Assembly: GCF_016545825.1 (NCBI RefSeq)
Contig: NC_052619.1
Location: 54,052,933-54,116,932 of the forward strand
DNA from: Eucalyptus grandis
Lineage: Eukaryota > Streptophyta > Magnoliopsida > Myrtales > Myrtaceae
Length of the DNA: 64,000 nucleotides
Reading direction: 5' to 3'
Shown: piece by piece, positions 1 to 12,059 of the stretch
Layout: each line of letters starts with the position of its first letter
How positions within the stretch are numbered: position 1 is the first letter of the stretch
Notes under the pieces: generated by a model
What the model was told of the DNA's origin: nothing
Seen by the model: the letters and a program-made list of their open reading frames with translations, nothing else
Databases searched by the model: none
Translations under genes and position numbers: made by a program

Positions 1-820
1 AGGGTGGCCACTGGGCCGAATCTGCATAGGAAGTTAAAGAATAAGTTTGGTGGCTCTCACGGATTTATATTCATAGTCAAATGTTTATAAAATCAAAAAA
101 AAAATCAGTACACCAAAAAAAAAAAAGTGCAAGTTAAAGAATAAGTGAAATTCAAGAGAAATTACTGGAAGAGTAAATTAATCAATTTTATAGAAACCAA
201 TCTTCAAATCTCTTCCTTTATTGGTAACATGTACGCATCGATCCCTCATTCTCCTTAAGTCAAATTTTATAAGCACAAAACAAAATTATAGATCACTCCT
301 TTTTTTATCAGGCTCATGTGCCGCTCATTCACTTTGAAAGTATATATATATAAAAAAAAAAAAAAACCCAAATTGAACGTGAAAAAGCCGTAATCGCAAT
401 CCAACCCCAAGCATGGCAACCCAATGATGAAGGGATCATGCCACCTTCCATTAATTCGCGAGTTCAAATCATGTCGCAAATGAACTTTTAACCACTTAGT
501 ATTTCAAGCATTCACAACATTCTATGGAAAGATTTTTAAGCTTTTGGCATATTAGTTATGATGATAGACTCGCACACCTGACGATGGACCGAGTGATTAT
601 GGCTAAAATGAGATATTTTATGATGCACATAACACTTTATGTAATGATGAGAATGGATAATTGTATTGATCATCTCTTCCCACATTTTTTAACTTATCAA
701 GAAAAAAAACAATTGCAATCCATTGGGACTCGGGCAGGGAGGCCAAGTTGGACCTCCCCCAATCCTTGGGCCAGTGGGTCCATCCTGCTTGTAAGCCCAC
801 ATTAGCTTCAATTTCCACGG
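1..820. repeat. Dispersed duplication, copy 1 of 2
   Basis: The stretch from about position 50 to 700 matches 51,700-52,350 almost base for base. Shared marks are the run beginning ggctctcacggatttatatt and the later aagcttttggcatattag. The match ends near 700, after the cccacattttttaa segment. No convincing coding frame is present in either copy. The copies sit about 51.6 kb apart in the same orientation, so they bracket most of the window. Confidence 0.75.
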
Positions 821-2079
821 CAGGAAACGAAAATACATTTCCCTCCACCGGCTGGCGGGAAGTTTTCACATCACCCGCATAAAATGAAAATGGGAAAAAA
901 CAACCGCAATAAAAAAACTACTACAAAAATAATAATGATAAAAGTGAAAAACTATTTAAAACAAAATTATGAAAAAACGACTCTGATCGAACGACCCACT
1001 CCTCTCTCCTCCTCATCCTCCTCCACTTGCTCAAATCTTCTTTGTTTAATTTTTGTTTGTTTAGATGTTTCAGTGGCTTTGAATTGCTAATTAACTTACC
1101 AAGTGAGGTCAAGTCAAGTTATGTAAATTCCAAGTCCATTATCTTGTTAATTTACAATGCGGTGATTTATCTGAAATACCTTATAAATTATTATTTCGTC
1201 TTACTAAATTTGAAATCGGTCAATGCCCATGCTTTCTATAGGAGGACGTTAACTTCATTATACTGTATACATTAAAGTAGCCGTTACAATGTGTACGAAA
1301 GTATCACACTAATAGCAATGTGAAGAAGACAAATAATCTACATTGGTAAATGCATGTCCAGTTTCTTTTTTTTTTTTAGGTAAAGCACGGCTCTTTATTG
1401 GATTCACAAGAGTTGAAGAGAAGGCGTAGCAATTCTTAATTAAATTTAAAAAAAAAATTATAGTTGCGAATGAACTTGGTCTGACATTATCTGATGTTGA
1501 GGTAAATATGATATAATGATCCAAACTGTTTAGTTTCAAATAAATAGAAGCGTGGCAAAAAAAATTCCAATTCTAAAAGTATAACATGGAATAGTCTGGC
1601 GTTGTTCGCAAGTTCTTATATTTTTCGCCTCTTTCTTTTCTTTTGTAGTAGATAATCCATAAGCATTAACCGAGAGACTAAGGAGCCACTCCTTCAAAAA
1701 CATTATCTAAAATAAAGAACTTTCATACTTAATATTGGGAGGAGTCAATATCTTTTCCCATATACGTTGACATAAGACTGTACCCACACATTGATTTTGT
1801 GTACTTTCTCTTAATAGTATTCTGTATAATAATTAGCACAAAGCATGGATTTTGTCTAACTAGATCACTTTGTGACAAGCAATTTGTTGACACTAACAAG
1901 GGATTAAATGCGAAGGATGGCTTATCATGAAATAAACATGATCTTTTCTTTATTTGATTGATCGCCAGGGGGAGAGCTTTGACGTAGATCAAGCAACATA
2001 ATTTTATTGGGCTTGATGTTTTGAAGTCAATTCAGGCCTTGGCCCAATCAACTCTTTAAACTGGATAGACCGAAGTTCA
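821..2079. other. Intergenic, no gene seen
   Basis: AT-rich sequence with no credible coding frame. Around 1,250-1,345 it resembles 30,690-30,800, downstream of the intact TNL (aacttcattat.ctgta and gtgaagaagacag). This suggests an old copy of TNL 3' flanking DNA. Confidence 0.5.
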
Positions 2080-4400
2080 CCTTAATTAGGATGGGGGAAA
2101 CGAACTTGGTTGGAAGTTCCATGTCTGCTTTTGTTGACTTTGACTTTGAATGAATCCGCCCATTTTTCTAGGGGCAAAAGTCGATTCTCATACCCACAAT
2201 TTCTGCACCGCGCCGACCAGTGATTTTCCGTGTCAAGAAACGTAAATAATTGTCGACTTTGATGGCCTGGAATGATGCTTCGAGGAAGCATCCTTACTGA
2301 CTGATTTTGTAGCAAAACTGGCCCACGACTCTTTGCATGTTCAGTCGATCATTTGGCTTCTGAGTTCAAATTCATTTTTGGTACCTCAAGATTATGTGGG
2401 AAAAGAATAGAGGTCTTGATAATTAGGCCCACAAATGCATGAAAAGTCTTTCTTTTCCTTCCAAATGTGTATGCGTTAAGGTAGTGGTACCCCACCTGTT
2501 TTCTCTTCTTTTTGAAGCCTTTGAGCTATAACGGAGGAAGCTCAATTTCAATTCAAATGGAAGGAGTATAATTTTTAAAAAATCCACAATGAGACTTTTG
2601 GACTTTTGATTTACTAAAATAAAAGTTTCATGGAGTGATAATCAAAGCTAAAGCTATCGAAGAAATTTGGTTTTCTTTTGATCTCAAATCGATGAATTTA
2701 ATACTTCTTAAGAGCCTTTTTTGCCTCATTGAATACTAATAACTTTAATTTGTCAGATTTGGATGTACATCTAAATAGACTTAAAGTATTATTAAGAACT
2801 TTAATCTGTCAGATTCGGACGTACATCTAAAAAGACTTAAAGAGCTTGTGAATTCTGGAACGGAGCAGATTTAGACCTTCGGATCTTGCGAGATTTTACT
2901 TTTCCTCCTTGGCTGCCCCACCATTTCGTCCGTGTCTTCCTCATCAAATAACAATAGGTTTGTTCAGTCCACATCAGTACCCATCGAAATATGAAGGTCC
3001 TTCCTCTTAAAAAAATAAAAAAATAAAATCTGGAGGTCTTGCTGTTGTTGGAGCATTCACATCAATCATGCACTCCCCGGCAACTTCGAGGAGGTCAGCT
3101 CGTCAATCACCGGGAACGACCATGGCCATGGGCATGGGGTTAGGGTTTTGGAGGCGTGTGAGCAGAGAGCAGTGACGACGAGGGGAAGATCAAGGATTTG
3201 GAGCAAAGGAAGAAACGTGCGAAAGGTCAAGGAAGGATGTGGAAGGAGCTTGTCGTGGAGTTTAAATGAAGTATACCTAGAAAAGAAACTAAACAAAAGG
3301 AAAAGATAAAAAAAATCTAACCCTGGGCATGTTGAATATTTTGGCCTCTTCATCCACGTAAAGAGAAATCCGTCATATGCTTTGTTCTCCCCAAAAGAAG
3401 TAAGGCCAAAAGTGAAATGCTACGGAGAAGGTGGATGAATGGTGAAGTCTCAAGTGCGTAGCTGAAAAGGCTATAGAGGCAAAAGCAAGAATTTATATTT
3501 TTATTCCACTTTTTTTTTTTAAGTTAAAATTGTAGCTCGTTTCTTTTGCAAGAAAGACCGCATAAGTGGATCATCTCTTTTCTTGAACCCTAAAAGTTGC
3601 TAAGTCCAGTTTTTTTTTCAAAAGCTTAAACTTTGACTCTAAAAATTGCAGAGTTCATATTTTAAGTTCATCGTTGTCCAAGCAAAACGCCACAACATCC
3701 GTCTTGGACCAAATTTGATGAAATGTATTTTTTAGTTACCACACAAATTTCGGATTTTGATGATATAAAAACAATTTGGATAATCCTTACCAGAAAGAAA
3801 AAAACAATTTGGATAATTGATATTACGGTAAATATAAAAGTTAGGATTTTTTATGGAACCGCCCACTCGCCATCATCAACTTTGCTGCCCACCCATTGCC
3901 ATCACAAGCCCTCAACTTCGTGCATCAATCCATCGGCGAGTTAACGCCTCACTCACTCGAGTCTTTTTTCTACGCCTCCGTATCTTTTTCTTTCCGCGTA
4001 AAGTTCATAACCTATGTCCATGGAATTCGCGACCGGCAGAGGTCGCTAGCCTCGCACGGCCAAATCTGAGGTTGCATGGGCGCGGTGTCGGGGCTCCACT
4101 TAGTTAATTCACTTGATTTTTTTAGTAACGGAGAGAGGCCCTCAGCCCTGTTTATTATTAAAATCAACACCTAAAAAGAAAAAAAGGATAAAAAAATTCC
4201 TCGACATGAGGGGCATTTGGGTAATCTTGCAGTAGCAAAAAGACAGGATGTGATTGATAGGGGAGAGAGAGAGGAGCCGAGGGAAAAGGACAAGGGATTG
4301 TGATCATGGTGGACGGAACGCAGAAATGTCGGTGGTCACATGACTCACATGGGGTGACTGATGATATCGTGGGCAGTGGAGCAGAAGTCAGTTAATAACA
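2080..4400. repeat. Duplicated non-coding unit, copy A
   Basis: First of several copies of a roughly 2.3 kb block. Landmarks, in order: gactttgaatgaatccgccc (about 2,140), a ggaggaagctcaatttcaat segment (2,535), gcattcacatcaatcatgca (3,052), a ttcggattttgatgatataa segment (3,750), catggaattcgcgaccggca (4,020), and a gcatttgggtaatcttgcag segment (4,212). The same landmarks recur in order at 7,660-9,060 and 13,420-15,460. The last one resembles DNA upstream of the intact TNL (25,500-25,560), so the block may be decayed TNL 5' flank. Confidence 0.7.
3066..3353 (-). other. Small open frame kept in two copies (doubtful)
   Basis: A 95-codon frame lies inside duplicated copy A. The paralogous 93-codon frame in copy C (14,342-14,623, minus) has recognisably the same peptide, with shared segments such as FLPLLQILDLPL and a C-terminal SKL.GSA. 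The copies differ by substitutions and small indels yet both stay open. There is no recognised domain, and the hydrophobic start of the frame comes from low-complexity DNA. It may be chance. It could also be an exon remnant, since an AAACCCTAA-type box lies inside it. Confidence 0.15.
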
Positions 4401-5319
4401 AAAAGATGTTAAATCAATCAGGGCTCACGCGTACCGTTGGATGAGATGGACCCATTACGGAAAATTCACATGAGCCATCTGTGCATGAGCTGCATTCGCA
4501 CGCGCTGGTGCGCGGGCGGACAAGACCCGCTCCAATAATAGGGAGGAAGTGAAGACTGAAGAGAGCTGTAAATCCAGTCCATATGCCACGTTTGGCAAGG
4601 GCAAATTCCGAAATGATGGAATTCCAGCCCACGCGTCCCGATTGAAATTGCCATATTTTCCGAAACTTCTGTCGTATTTTTCAGGTTTGGAGAGCACGAA
4701 AAAGGGAAGAGGCGTTTTCCCCAAAATAGCCCCGATTCTTTTTCCCTGACTCTGAGACACACCCCTATCCCGAAAATGACGCCTCAATTATGTAAAAGCA
4801 AAGCCGAGAGTGGGTCCCGTACCCCATCACTCCTGTAAATTTGTTGGCAAGTGCCTGGGCATTATTGCCATACAGTGTTGTCGGATAATTTAATGGAAGA
4901 AGGAAGACGTGTTAGACACCGTGCGGTCCCGTTTCAGGGTGAAAGCAAACTCTGCAGAGTTAGCCAATCCTGTCCTCTATGTTTAATGACCCGGAGTGAT
5001 CTCCATTTATAATTCTGACTCCGATTTAGATTTCGCCACGTGCTATGCTAATTTTGCTGCTATACAGTTCGAATTGTTTTCTCCGAGAGAGGATCGAGAG
5101 AGATCAATGGAGGAGAGGCAATGATTGGTTTATTCTTATTGGATTGATCGTTATCCAAACCGTAAAAAGCTTATGATATTGTACGTGCCAACTCTTTACG
5201 AGCGTCTTTGGTTGGCTAAAGAATGGTGGATAGAAATTGATTATGGCAAATGCAACTAATTTTGGTTTCTGTCAAGTCAATATCACGAAACTTCAGTTGC
5301 AAAGCGGCTATTTTTCTAT
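4401..5319. other. Intergenic, no gene seen
   Basis: No supported gene. The part 4,715-4,860 (ttttccccaaaatagccccg and following) resembles 18,296-18,400. It is another piece of the repeated flank family. Confidence 0.5.
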
Positions 5320-5960
5320 TGTGAAATATATAATTTTTAGTTACCACGACATTTATCTATAAACTTAGAAATACTTCCAAACAAACAATATTTGTTCAAA
5401 AACATTTCAATTTTTAAATAATCTAATCAATCGTGTCATCGATCAATAAAAAAAGTTGTTACTGTCTTAATTTAACTAAATGGAAAGTACAAAAGTGTGG
5501 TGTGTGTGTGTATATATATAGATCGGCCTTGCATTGAAATACAATCATTAGATTAAAAATTGCATGAGATTGGCTGATGTGATCTTGATACAAACGCCGA
5601 TGATCCGAGCCTAAGCCCCACTATGCTTCGTTTTAACGTGGCATTAACATTCGCTGCTACTCTTAGAAGGAGAGGGAAAAATAAGACAGAACAGCGCACG
5701 GGTGGTGCAAGAAGATTGAAACATCATGGGATTAGAAGGGCAAAGTCAATGTCTATGAAGACTTGGAATACTAATGGTCCATGATAAACTAGCTATGCTC
5801 CGAGAAGGAATCACACCGAATGATTCATTTATCTCATACTTTGTGCCTCACAGCAAACTTCCATGAACGTCGAGATTTAATCAAAAAGAAAAAAAAAGTC
5901 TCTAGATCACTCTATCAAATCCAACACTGATTTATTGTTCTCTCATTCACCGGCAAAAAA
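5320..5960. repeat. Repeated flank module (copy 1 of 3)
   Basis: AT-rich module related to 11,000-11,330 and 12,060-12,680. Shared marks are tagttaccac followed by aaatacttcca, the aatctaatcaatcgtgtcat segment, the attggctgatgtgatcttga segment, and the gactggaacatcacgggatt type segment. It has no coding potential. It contains a short (GT)n(AT)n tract at about 5,498-5,520. Confidence 0.6.
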
Positions 5961-7319
5961 AGGGGAAATTGATTTCCAATTCTCATATTCACCGATAATT
6001 TCATCTTGCAATTTCCTCTGGTCAAATACCATCAATTGAAAATTGAAAATTATATAAAAACAAACTCTTAAGGCGTGTTTATCTCAATGATGATTTTTTT
6101 GTTACAGGAAATTTTTTTTAGGAAATTCAATTTTATAGAAGGTAAATCAGAAAAAAAAAAAATCGTTTATGTTGAAAACTAGTTGAAAAAATTAATTTTA
6201 TCGTAATTGGTAATAAGTGAATCCACTAAATGTGGCTTGTATTGTTAAAAGTAATATATAATGACTAATAAACCAGAATCGATATTGTCTTCATTTATTA
6301 TGCAATCCATTAGCATAACAACGATTGCAAAGAAATTAGGATAGAAATAAGGGAAAATGATTCCTTTTTATCAAGTCATTTCCTCTAAGCTTATTATTTT
6401 TAGCTTATGGTAAATGCTTTCCATCGATCGAATAGTTTTACATAATTCAAACATTGAAAGTATGGAAAAAAATTTCAAAAATGATTTTTCATCAAACAAA
6501 CTGACCTCGACTTAAATAATGAAGGAAGAAGGTGAGAGAGAATTCCATCTTTTGTTTTCTTTTTTTGGGAAGTATTACCCTTTGGAAAAAAAATTGTACA
6601 AATGTTTGCAAGCTAACGTTGTTGATGAATCTAGACAAAAAAAAAAAGATGTTGATATATGTCAAATTTGAAGGACAATGGACCATATAATTTATGCCAA
6701 TAAAGAGATCCAAAGTGAACAATGATATTACTTTATACCCTTTCCTGTCCCGAAAAGGAGAAGAGCATAAGTGAAATGCTAAAAAGAAGGTGGACGAATG
6801 TAAGGCCTCAAGCGCGTAGTGGAAAATGACAAAAGAAAAGTAGGAATATACTCCAATCCATTTTACTTCTCTTAAAATAAGTTGAAAAACACTTATCTAA
6901 AAGTATTGATTGCTTCGTCAATATTGATCACTAAGTAGATAAAATCAAGAAAATGACGAGGGCGCAAATAAGTGAAATACTTATTATTGGAATTTATGAG
7001 ATGACTGGCAGTGAAAAGATGATTATTGTCAAAATCATATGCAATTAACTTTCACACGATTTCGGAAATTGTTGCTTTCATCCTGATATTCAAGACTTGT
7101 GACTGCAATCAGAACAAAAGGAAAGATGGGAAAACAATATCTCAATGACGATGTTTCACGGACATAATTAGGAAACGAAATTCCTCGAGGCCCGGAAAAA
7201 GAAGAGGGCAAAATAGGAAGGAGCAATAATTAATAATTTCTTGCCACCGAAATGCATCCCATGTTTCTGCCTTTTTCCCGCACGGGCTCTTTTGACTAAA
7301 TCTTGCCGACAACACAAAG
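5961..7319. other. Intergenic, AT-rich
   Basis: No gene is supported. The part 6,180-6,350 (ggtaataagtgaatccacta) is repeated at about 12,910-13,050, so this is the continuation of the duplicated module. Confidence 0.5.
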
Positions 7320-7530
7320 GTAGGCTAATTTCAAAGCATGGGCGGGTTAACTTTCCCATGTTAGCGGGACCCACATTTTCTTTTTTCCTTTGCTTTGGTG
7401 CTTTATTTCTTTTCATCATCACTTTGCTTTTTCGACAAGATTTTCGTTGGATTCTTGCGGGCCGGTTTCATCATGAATGACGATTGAGGTCCCCGTGAGT
7501 TAATTACTTTGATAGTTGATTGATTGGTGG
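7320..7530. repeat. Repeated flank module, related to 11.4 and 18.5 kb
   Basis: The segment with tttttcctttgctttggtgc, the ttttcgttggattcttgcgg run and then aatgacgattgaggt recurs at 11,440-11,575. It recurs in more decayed form at 18,500-18,650. Its frames are open over about 80 codons by chance and match nothing recognised. Confidence 0.5.
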
Positions 7531-7659
7531 CCACCATTTGATCAATGATTTTTTTGTCAGCAGCATTTGATAAATGATTCCATGACACATTCAATATTTT
7601 TCCAGGGACTTATAATGAGAATTTGTAAAATAACATGACTTCACCGTTGTACATGACAG

Positions 7660-9170
7660 ATGTGGATTTTCATTTACTTTTACTTTGAATGAATCCACCC
7701 ATTTATTTGGGGGCAAAAGTCCATTCTGATCCCAAAATTCTGCACCACATAGTTCAATGATTTTCCAAGTTAAGAAACATACATAATTGTTGACTTCGAG
7801 GGGTTGGAGTGAAGCTTCGAGAAATCATCCTTACTGACCCATGTTACAACAAAATTGGCTCACAACTCTATGCATATACACCTTATCCTTTAGGTAGTGG
7901 GATCCCACATGTTTCCTCTTCTTCTTAGAGCTTTTGACCTATAATGGAGGAAGCTCAATTTCGATTCAAATGGAAGGAGCCTGATTTTAAAAAAATTCAA
8001 CAAGACTTTTGGACTTTCATTTTACTATAACAATAGTTTAGTGGAGTGTAATCAAAGTTAAAGCTATCGGAAACAAATTTGGACTTCTTTTGATCTCAAT
8101 TCAAAGAATCTGATACTTCCATTAGTTTTTTTTTTATTCATCGGCTTGATATGATTAATAACTTCAAATTTTTTTTTTTATATGTTTGAAAAGATTTGAG
8201 AATTTATGAATTTCGGAGTGGGAACCTTTTTACACCTTTAAATTTGGTAAGATTTTATTTTTCCTCCCTGGCTCCACCACATGCTTCCTCCATGTTGTCC
8301 TCATCAAAGTATCAATCAGTTCGTTTAATCAACAGCTGTACCCTATTGAGGTCTGAAGGCCTTGTTGGTGCTAGTGCATTCACATCGCTCATGCACTGGC
8401 CCGCAACTTTGAGGAGGTTAGCTCATCAACTATGAGGGGCATGGGGTTAGGTTAGGATTTTGGAAAATCATGGGATTTGGCGCAAGGAAGAAATGTGCAG
8501 TTTTAAGCTTGTCATTGATCAAGCAAACCGCCACATCGGATCTTCAACATCCATCATGGACCAAACTTTGATGGAACGTATATTTTTGGTTATCATACAA
8601 GTTTTGGATTTTGATGATACAAAAATAATTTGGATAATTGGCATTGCGACGAATATAAAGGTTAGGAATTTTTAGAGAACCGCCAATTGCTGTCGTCAAA
8701 TTTGCCGCTAACCCATGACCATCACAAGCTCTCAACTTTGCGCGTCAATCCATTGGCGTGTTAACGCCTTGCCCACTCAAGTCTGTCTTCTACACCTTCG
8801 TCTCTTTTTCTTTTCGCATAGAGCTCATAATCTATGTCCATGGAATTCGCAATCGACAAAAGTCGCTAACCTCGCATGGTCACAGATCTGGGTTGCTCGG
8901 CCGCCTGTATGGGCCTTGACTTAGTGAGTTCGCTCGATTTTCTAAACAACGGTGAGGGTCCCTTGGCTCTGTTTATCATTAAAATTAATATCCAAAAGGA
9001 AAAAGATATATAAATTTCTCGCCATGAGGGCATTTGGGTCTTTTGCCAGTAGCATAAAGACAAATGCAATTGATTTCGAGTGTAGTGAAACAGAGGAAAA
9101 TGGGGTCGTGATTATGGATGGATGGAGCGGGTGCTGTCAGCGCTCGGTGATCACATGGGGTGCTGTCAAC
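7660..9170. repeat. Duplicated non-coding unit, copy B
   Basis: Colinear with copy A (2,130-4,300) and copy C (13,430-15,560), with small deletions. It ends at ggggtgctgtcaact and runs straight into a second start of the same unit (ttgacttggctttgaatgaa at 9,176). That points to a recombination joint between units. Confidence 0.7.
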
Positions 9171-9420
9171 TTTTGTTGACTTGGCTTTGAATGAATTATT
9201 TGGGGGCAAAAGTCAATTCTCAATCCAAAATTTCTACACCACATGACCCAGTGATTTTCTGCGTTAAGAAATGTAAATAATTTGTCAACTTTGGCCGGCT
9301 GCAGTGATTCCAGAAAGTATCCTTACTGACCAATTTTGCAGTAAAACTGGCCCACAACTCCCTGCATATTCAGCCAAATCTTTGGCTTCCAAGTTCAGCG
9401 ACCTCCCAGAAAGTCATTAA

Positions 9421-10527
9421 GGGCGTGCATGGAAACACTCCCAAAAAGTGTTTCCGGCACACTTTGTACGGAAAGTGTCTTTTAACAAAAAAGGAACAGA
9501 AACGCGTTTGGTTGCGTTTTGTTCTTTTTGTTTTTGTTTCGGAACAAAATAGGAACAGAAAAAAAACAACAAATTGTTGTTTCTTGTTCCAGAAAACAAA
9601 AATGAAGAAACATTTTGGGCGAGCTTCTTCTCTCTCTTCTTCTTCTCTTCTTCTTTTCTTCTTTTTTTCTTCTTTTCTCTTTCGCCGGTCGCCGGCCTCG
9701 GCCATGGCCGGCGACCGGCCGTCGAGGCTCGGCCTCGCTCAGATCCGGCGAGGCCGAGCGTCGCCGGCCCCCGGCGAGGCTCGGCGTCGCCGGCGCGGGC
9801 GAGGCCAAGCGTCGCCGGCCCCGGCGAGGCTCGGGCTCGCCGGATCTGGGCGAGCTCGAGCTCGCCCAGCCATGGCGAGGCTCGGGCTCGCCGGATCTGG
9901 GCGAGCCCGAGCTCGCCCAGCCATGGCGAGGCTCGGGCTCGCCGGATCTGGGCGAGCCCGAGCTCGCCCAGCCAAGGCGAGGCTCGGCCTCGCCCGCGCC
10001 GGCGACGCCGAGCCTCGCCATGGCTGGGCGAGCTCGGGCTCGCCCAGATCCGGCGAGCCCGAGCCTCGCCATGGCTGGGCGAGCTCGAGCTCGCCCAGAT
10101 CCGGCGAGCCCGAGCCTCGCCGGGGGCCGGCGACGCTCGGCCTCGCCGGATCTGGGCGAGGCCGAGCTCGCCCAGCCAAGGCGAGGCCGAGCCTCGCCCA
10201 ACCACGGCGAGCCTCCGCCTCGCCGAGGGCCGGCGAGCCTCGCCGTGGCTGGGCGAGGCTGCCGGCCCCGTCGGCCGGTCGCCGGAGGCCGGTGACCGGC
10301 CGAAAAAAGGAAAAAATAAAAAGAAAGGAAAAAATAAAAAATAAAATAAAAATGTTTAAAAAATTAAAAGAAACAAAAAAAGAATAAAATTTACCAAACG
10401 TGTTTCTGTTCATTTTTATTCTTGACCAAACGTTACCAAACGCGTTCTTTTGTTTCAAAAATCGTTAACAAACACTTTTTTTGTTTCGTTAGAACAAAAA
10501 AGAAACAAAACGTTACCATTCGCACCC
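9421..10527. mobile_element. PIF/Harbinger-like MITE with GC-rich core
   Basis: A 1,107 bp element flanked on both sides by TAA (9,418-9,420 and 10,528-10,530). This is the 3 bp target duplication typical of PIF/Harbinger elements. Its ends are inverted repeats: left GGGCGTGCATGG, right (reverse complement) GGGTGCGAATGG. The inverted similarity continues inward for well over 100 bp of A/T-rich sequence, with GAACAGAAAC and ACGCGTTTGG motifs on each arm. Copy C of the host duplication has the unoccupied site near 13,690. No transposase is encoded. Frames of up to about 320 codons inside are by-products of the GC-rich repeat and should not be annotated as genes. Confidence 0.8.
9690..10300. repeat. 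GC-rich tandem/inverted palindrome inside the MITE
   Basis: About 600 bp of very high GC built from variants of GGCGAGGCTCGGGCTCGCCG. A unit of about 51 bp (gagctcgcccagccatggcg, then aggctcgggctcgccggatc) repeats about three times at 9,830-9,980. The right half is largely the reverse complement of the left, including ccggcgaccggcc-type blocks at both ends. The whole can fold into one long hairpin. A TTC-rich tract precedes it at 9,625-9,680. Confidence 0.85.
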
Positions 10528-11000
10528 TAAGAAAATCTTCCCTTCTAATAGTTTTGTGGTGAAGGAACAAAGATCTTGATAATTAAGGCCCGCCTTTGTA
10601 CGAAAAGTCGTTCTTTTCCTTTCAAAAAGAAGAGGAGTTTAGGCAATGGATCCCACCTATATTCTCTTCTTCCCCGAGCTTTTGAGCTAACAGATGAAAC
10701 TTAATTTTGATTTGGATGGAAGGAGTCTAATTTTAAAAGAATCTGCAACAAGACTTTTGGAATTTCGTTTTTACTAAAACAAAATTTTAGTGGAGTATAA
10801 TCAAAGCTAAAGTTATGGGAAAACAAATTTGATACTTCCAAGAGTCTTTTTTAACTCATTGAGTTATTGTGATTAATAACTTTAATCTTAATTTTTTTGT
10901 CACGCTTGGATTTATGCCTGAAAAGATTTAAGAATTTATGAATTTCAAAATGGAACAATTTTACACCTCCAAATCTAGCAAGATTTTGTCTTCTATCGTA

Positions 11001-11330
11001 ACACATGAAATGTTTAGTTATCACGAAATTGATTTAGAAAATAGAAAAATACTTGCAACAAACGTAATAAATACTTTGGCCAATCATGTCACCAATCAAC
11101 AAAGAAGTTGATATTGTATGATTTAACTAAATGGAATTGGAATGTGTTGCATATATATAGTCTTGTGTTGCATCGAAATACAATTACTATATTAAGAATT
11201 GCCTGGTCGATATGATCTTGAGAGAAAAGAATCAGAATGGCATGCGGGGCGGTGCGAGAAGACTGAAACCAATGATTGACCCAAGTCAAAGTCTACAAAG
11301 ACTTGGACTACCAACAGTCCATGATGGACT
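11001..11330. repeat. Repeated flank module (copy 2 of 3)
   Basis: Related to 5,320-5,800 and 12,060-12,500, including the cttggactaccaacagtcca segment (about 11,303). A second partial copy of that segment follows at 11,380. No gene. Confidence 0.55.
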
Positions 11331-11721
11331 AGCTTGCTCAAGAAGGAATCACACCAATGGTTGACCCAAGTCGACGAAGACTTGGACTACCAAAGGCACA
11401 CGCTAAAGCATTGGCGGGACTTCCTTTCCACATTAGGATGTCCCCATCTTTTTTTTCCTTTGCTTTTATTGCTTTATTTATTTTCATTACCACTTTGCTT
11501 TCTAACAAAAATTTCCCCTGGATTCTTCGAGGCGGTTTCGCCGTGAATGACTATTGAGGTTCCCGATGGGTTACTTACTATGAGAATTTAGTGAAATAAT
11601 ATGCATTCAACGTTTCACATAACAAATGACATTTTAATTACAAGTTCTATCAATATGTAGATTTTTTTTAATATTGTTAAAAATATGTGCACTTTTACTC
11701 GATAAGCACGAGCTCTTCATC

Positions 11722-11903
11722 GTTTGAAGTTTAACCAATAAATCTAGGTTATCTACAAGTAATTTAAATAAGTATACTAGAATCGATACATTAAGTGACA
11801 TGATCAAATAATGTTTGAAGTTTAACCAATAAATCTAGGTTATCTACAAGTAATTTAAATAAGTATACTAGAATCGATACATTAAGTGACATGATCAAAT
11901 AAT
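11722..11903. repeat. 91 bp tandem duplication, two identical copies
   Basis: Two exact copies of a 91 bp unit (11,722-11,812 and 11,813-11,903) starting gtttgaagtttaaccaataa. No difference between the copies is visible, so the duplication is recent or conversion-maintained. A related single copy lies near 18,905-18,990. Confidence 0.95.
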
Positions 11904-12059
11904 GATTTACCAAGAGTGTTTTTGGACTCATCAAGTCATCGTAAGTAATAACTTTTTTTTGGTCACCCTCAAATTTATGCCTGAAAAGATTTAAGAACTT
12001 ATGAATTTCGAAATGGACATCTTTACACCTCCAGATCTAGTGAGATTTTGTTTTCTATT

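Larger units (their letters stand above)
9171..11000. repeat. Duplicated unit, copy B' (5' part only), MITE-interrupted
   Basis: Repeats the first part of the unit (aatgaattatttgggggcaa and following). It is split by the insertion at 9,421-10,527, then resumes with gaaaatcttcccttctaata and tggtgaaggaacaaagatct. In copy C the same stretch (13,655-13,750) is uninterrupted. Confidence 0.7.

Noticed and set aside
9425..10458. Several overlapping open frames of 220-320 codons on both strands
   Set aside because: They all come from the GC-rich, stop-poor palindromic repeat inside the MITE. Arg/Ala/Ser/Pro-rich peptides appear in every frame, and no start, promoter or family fits.
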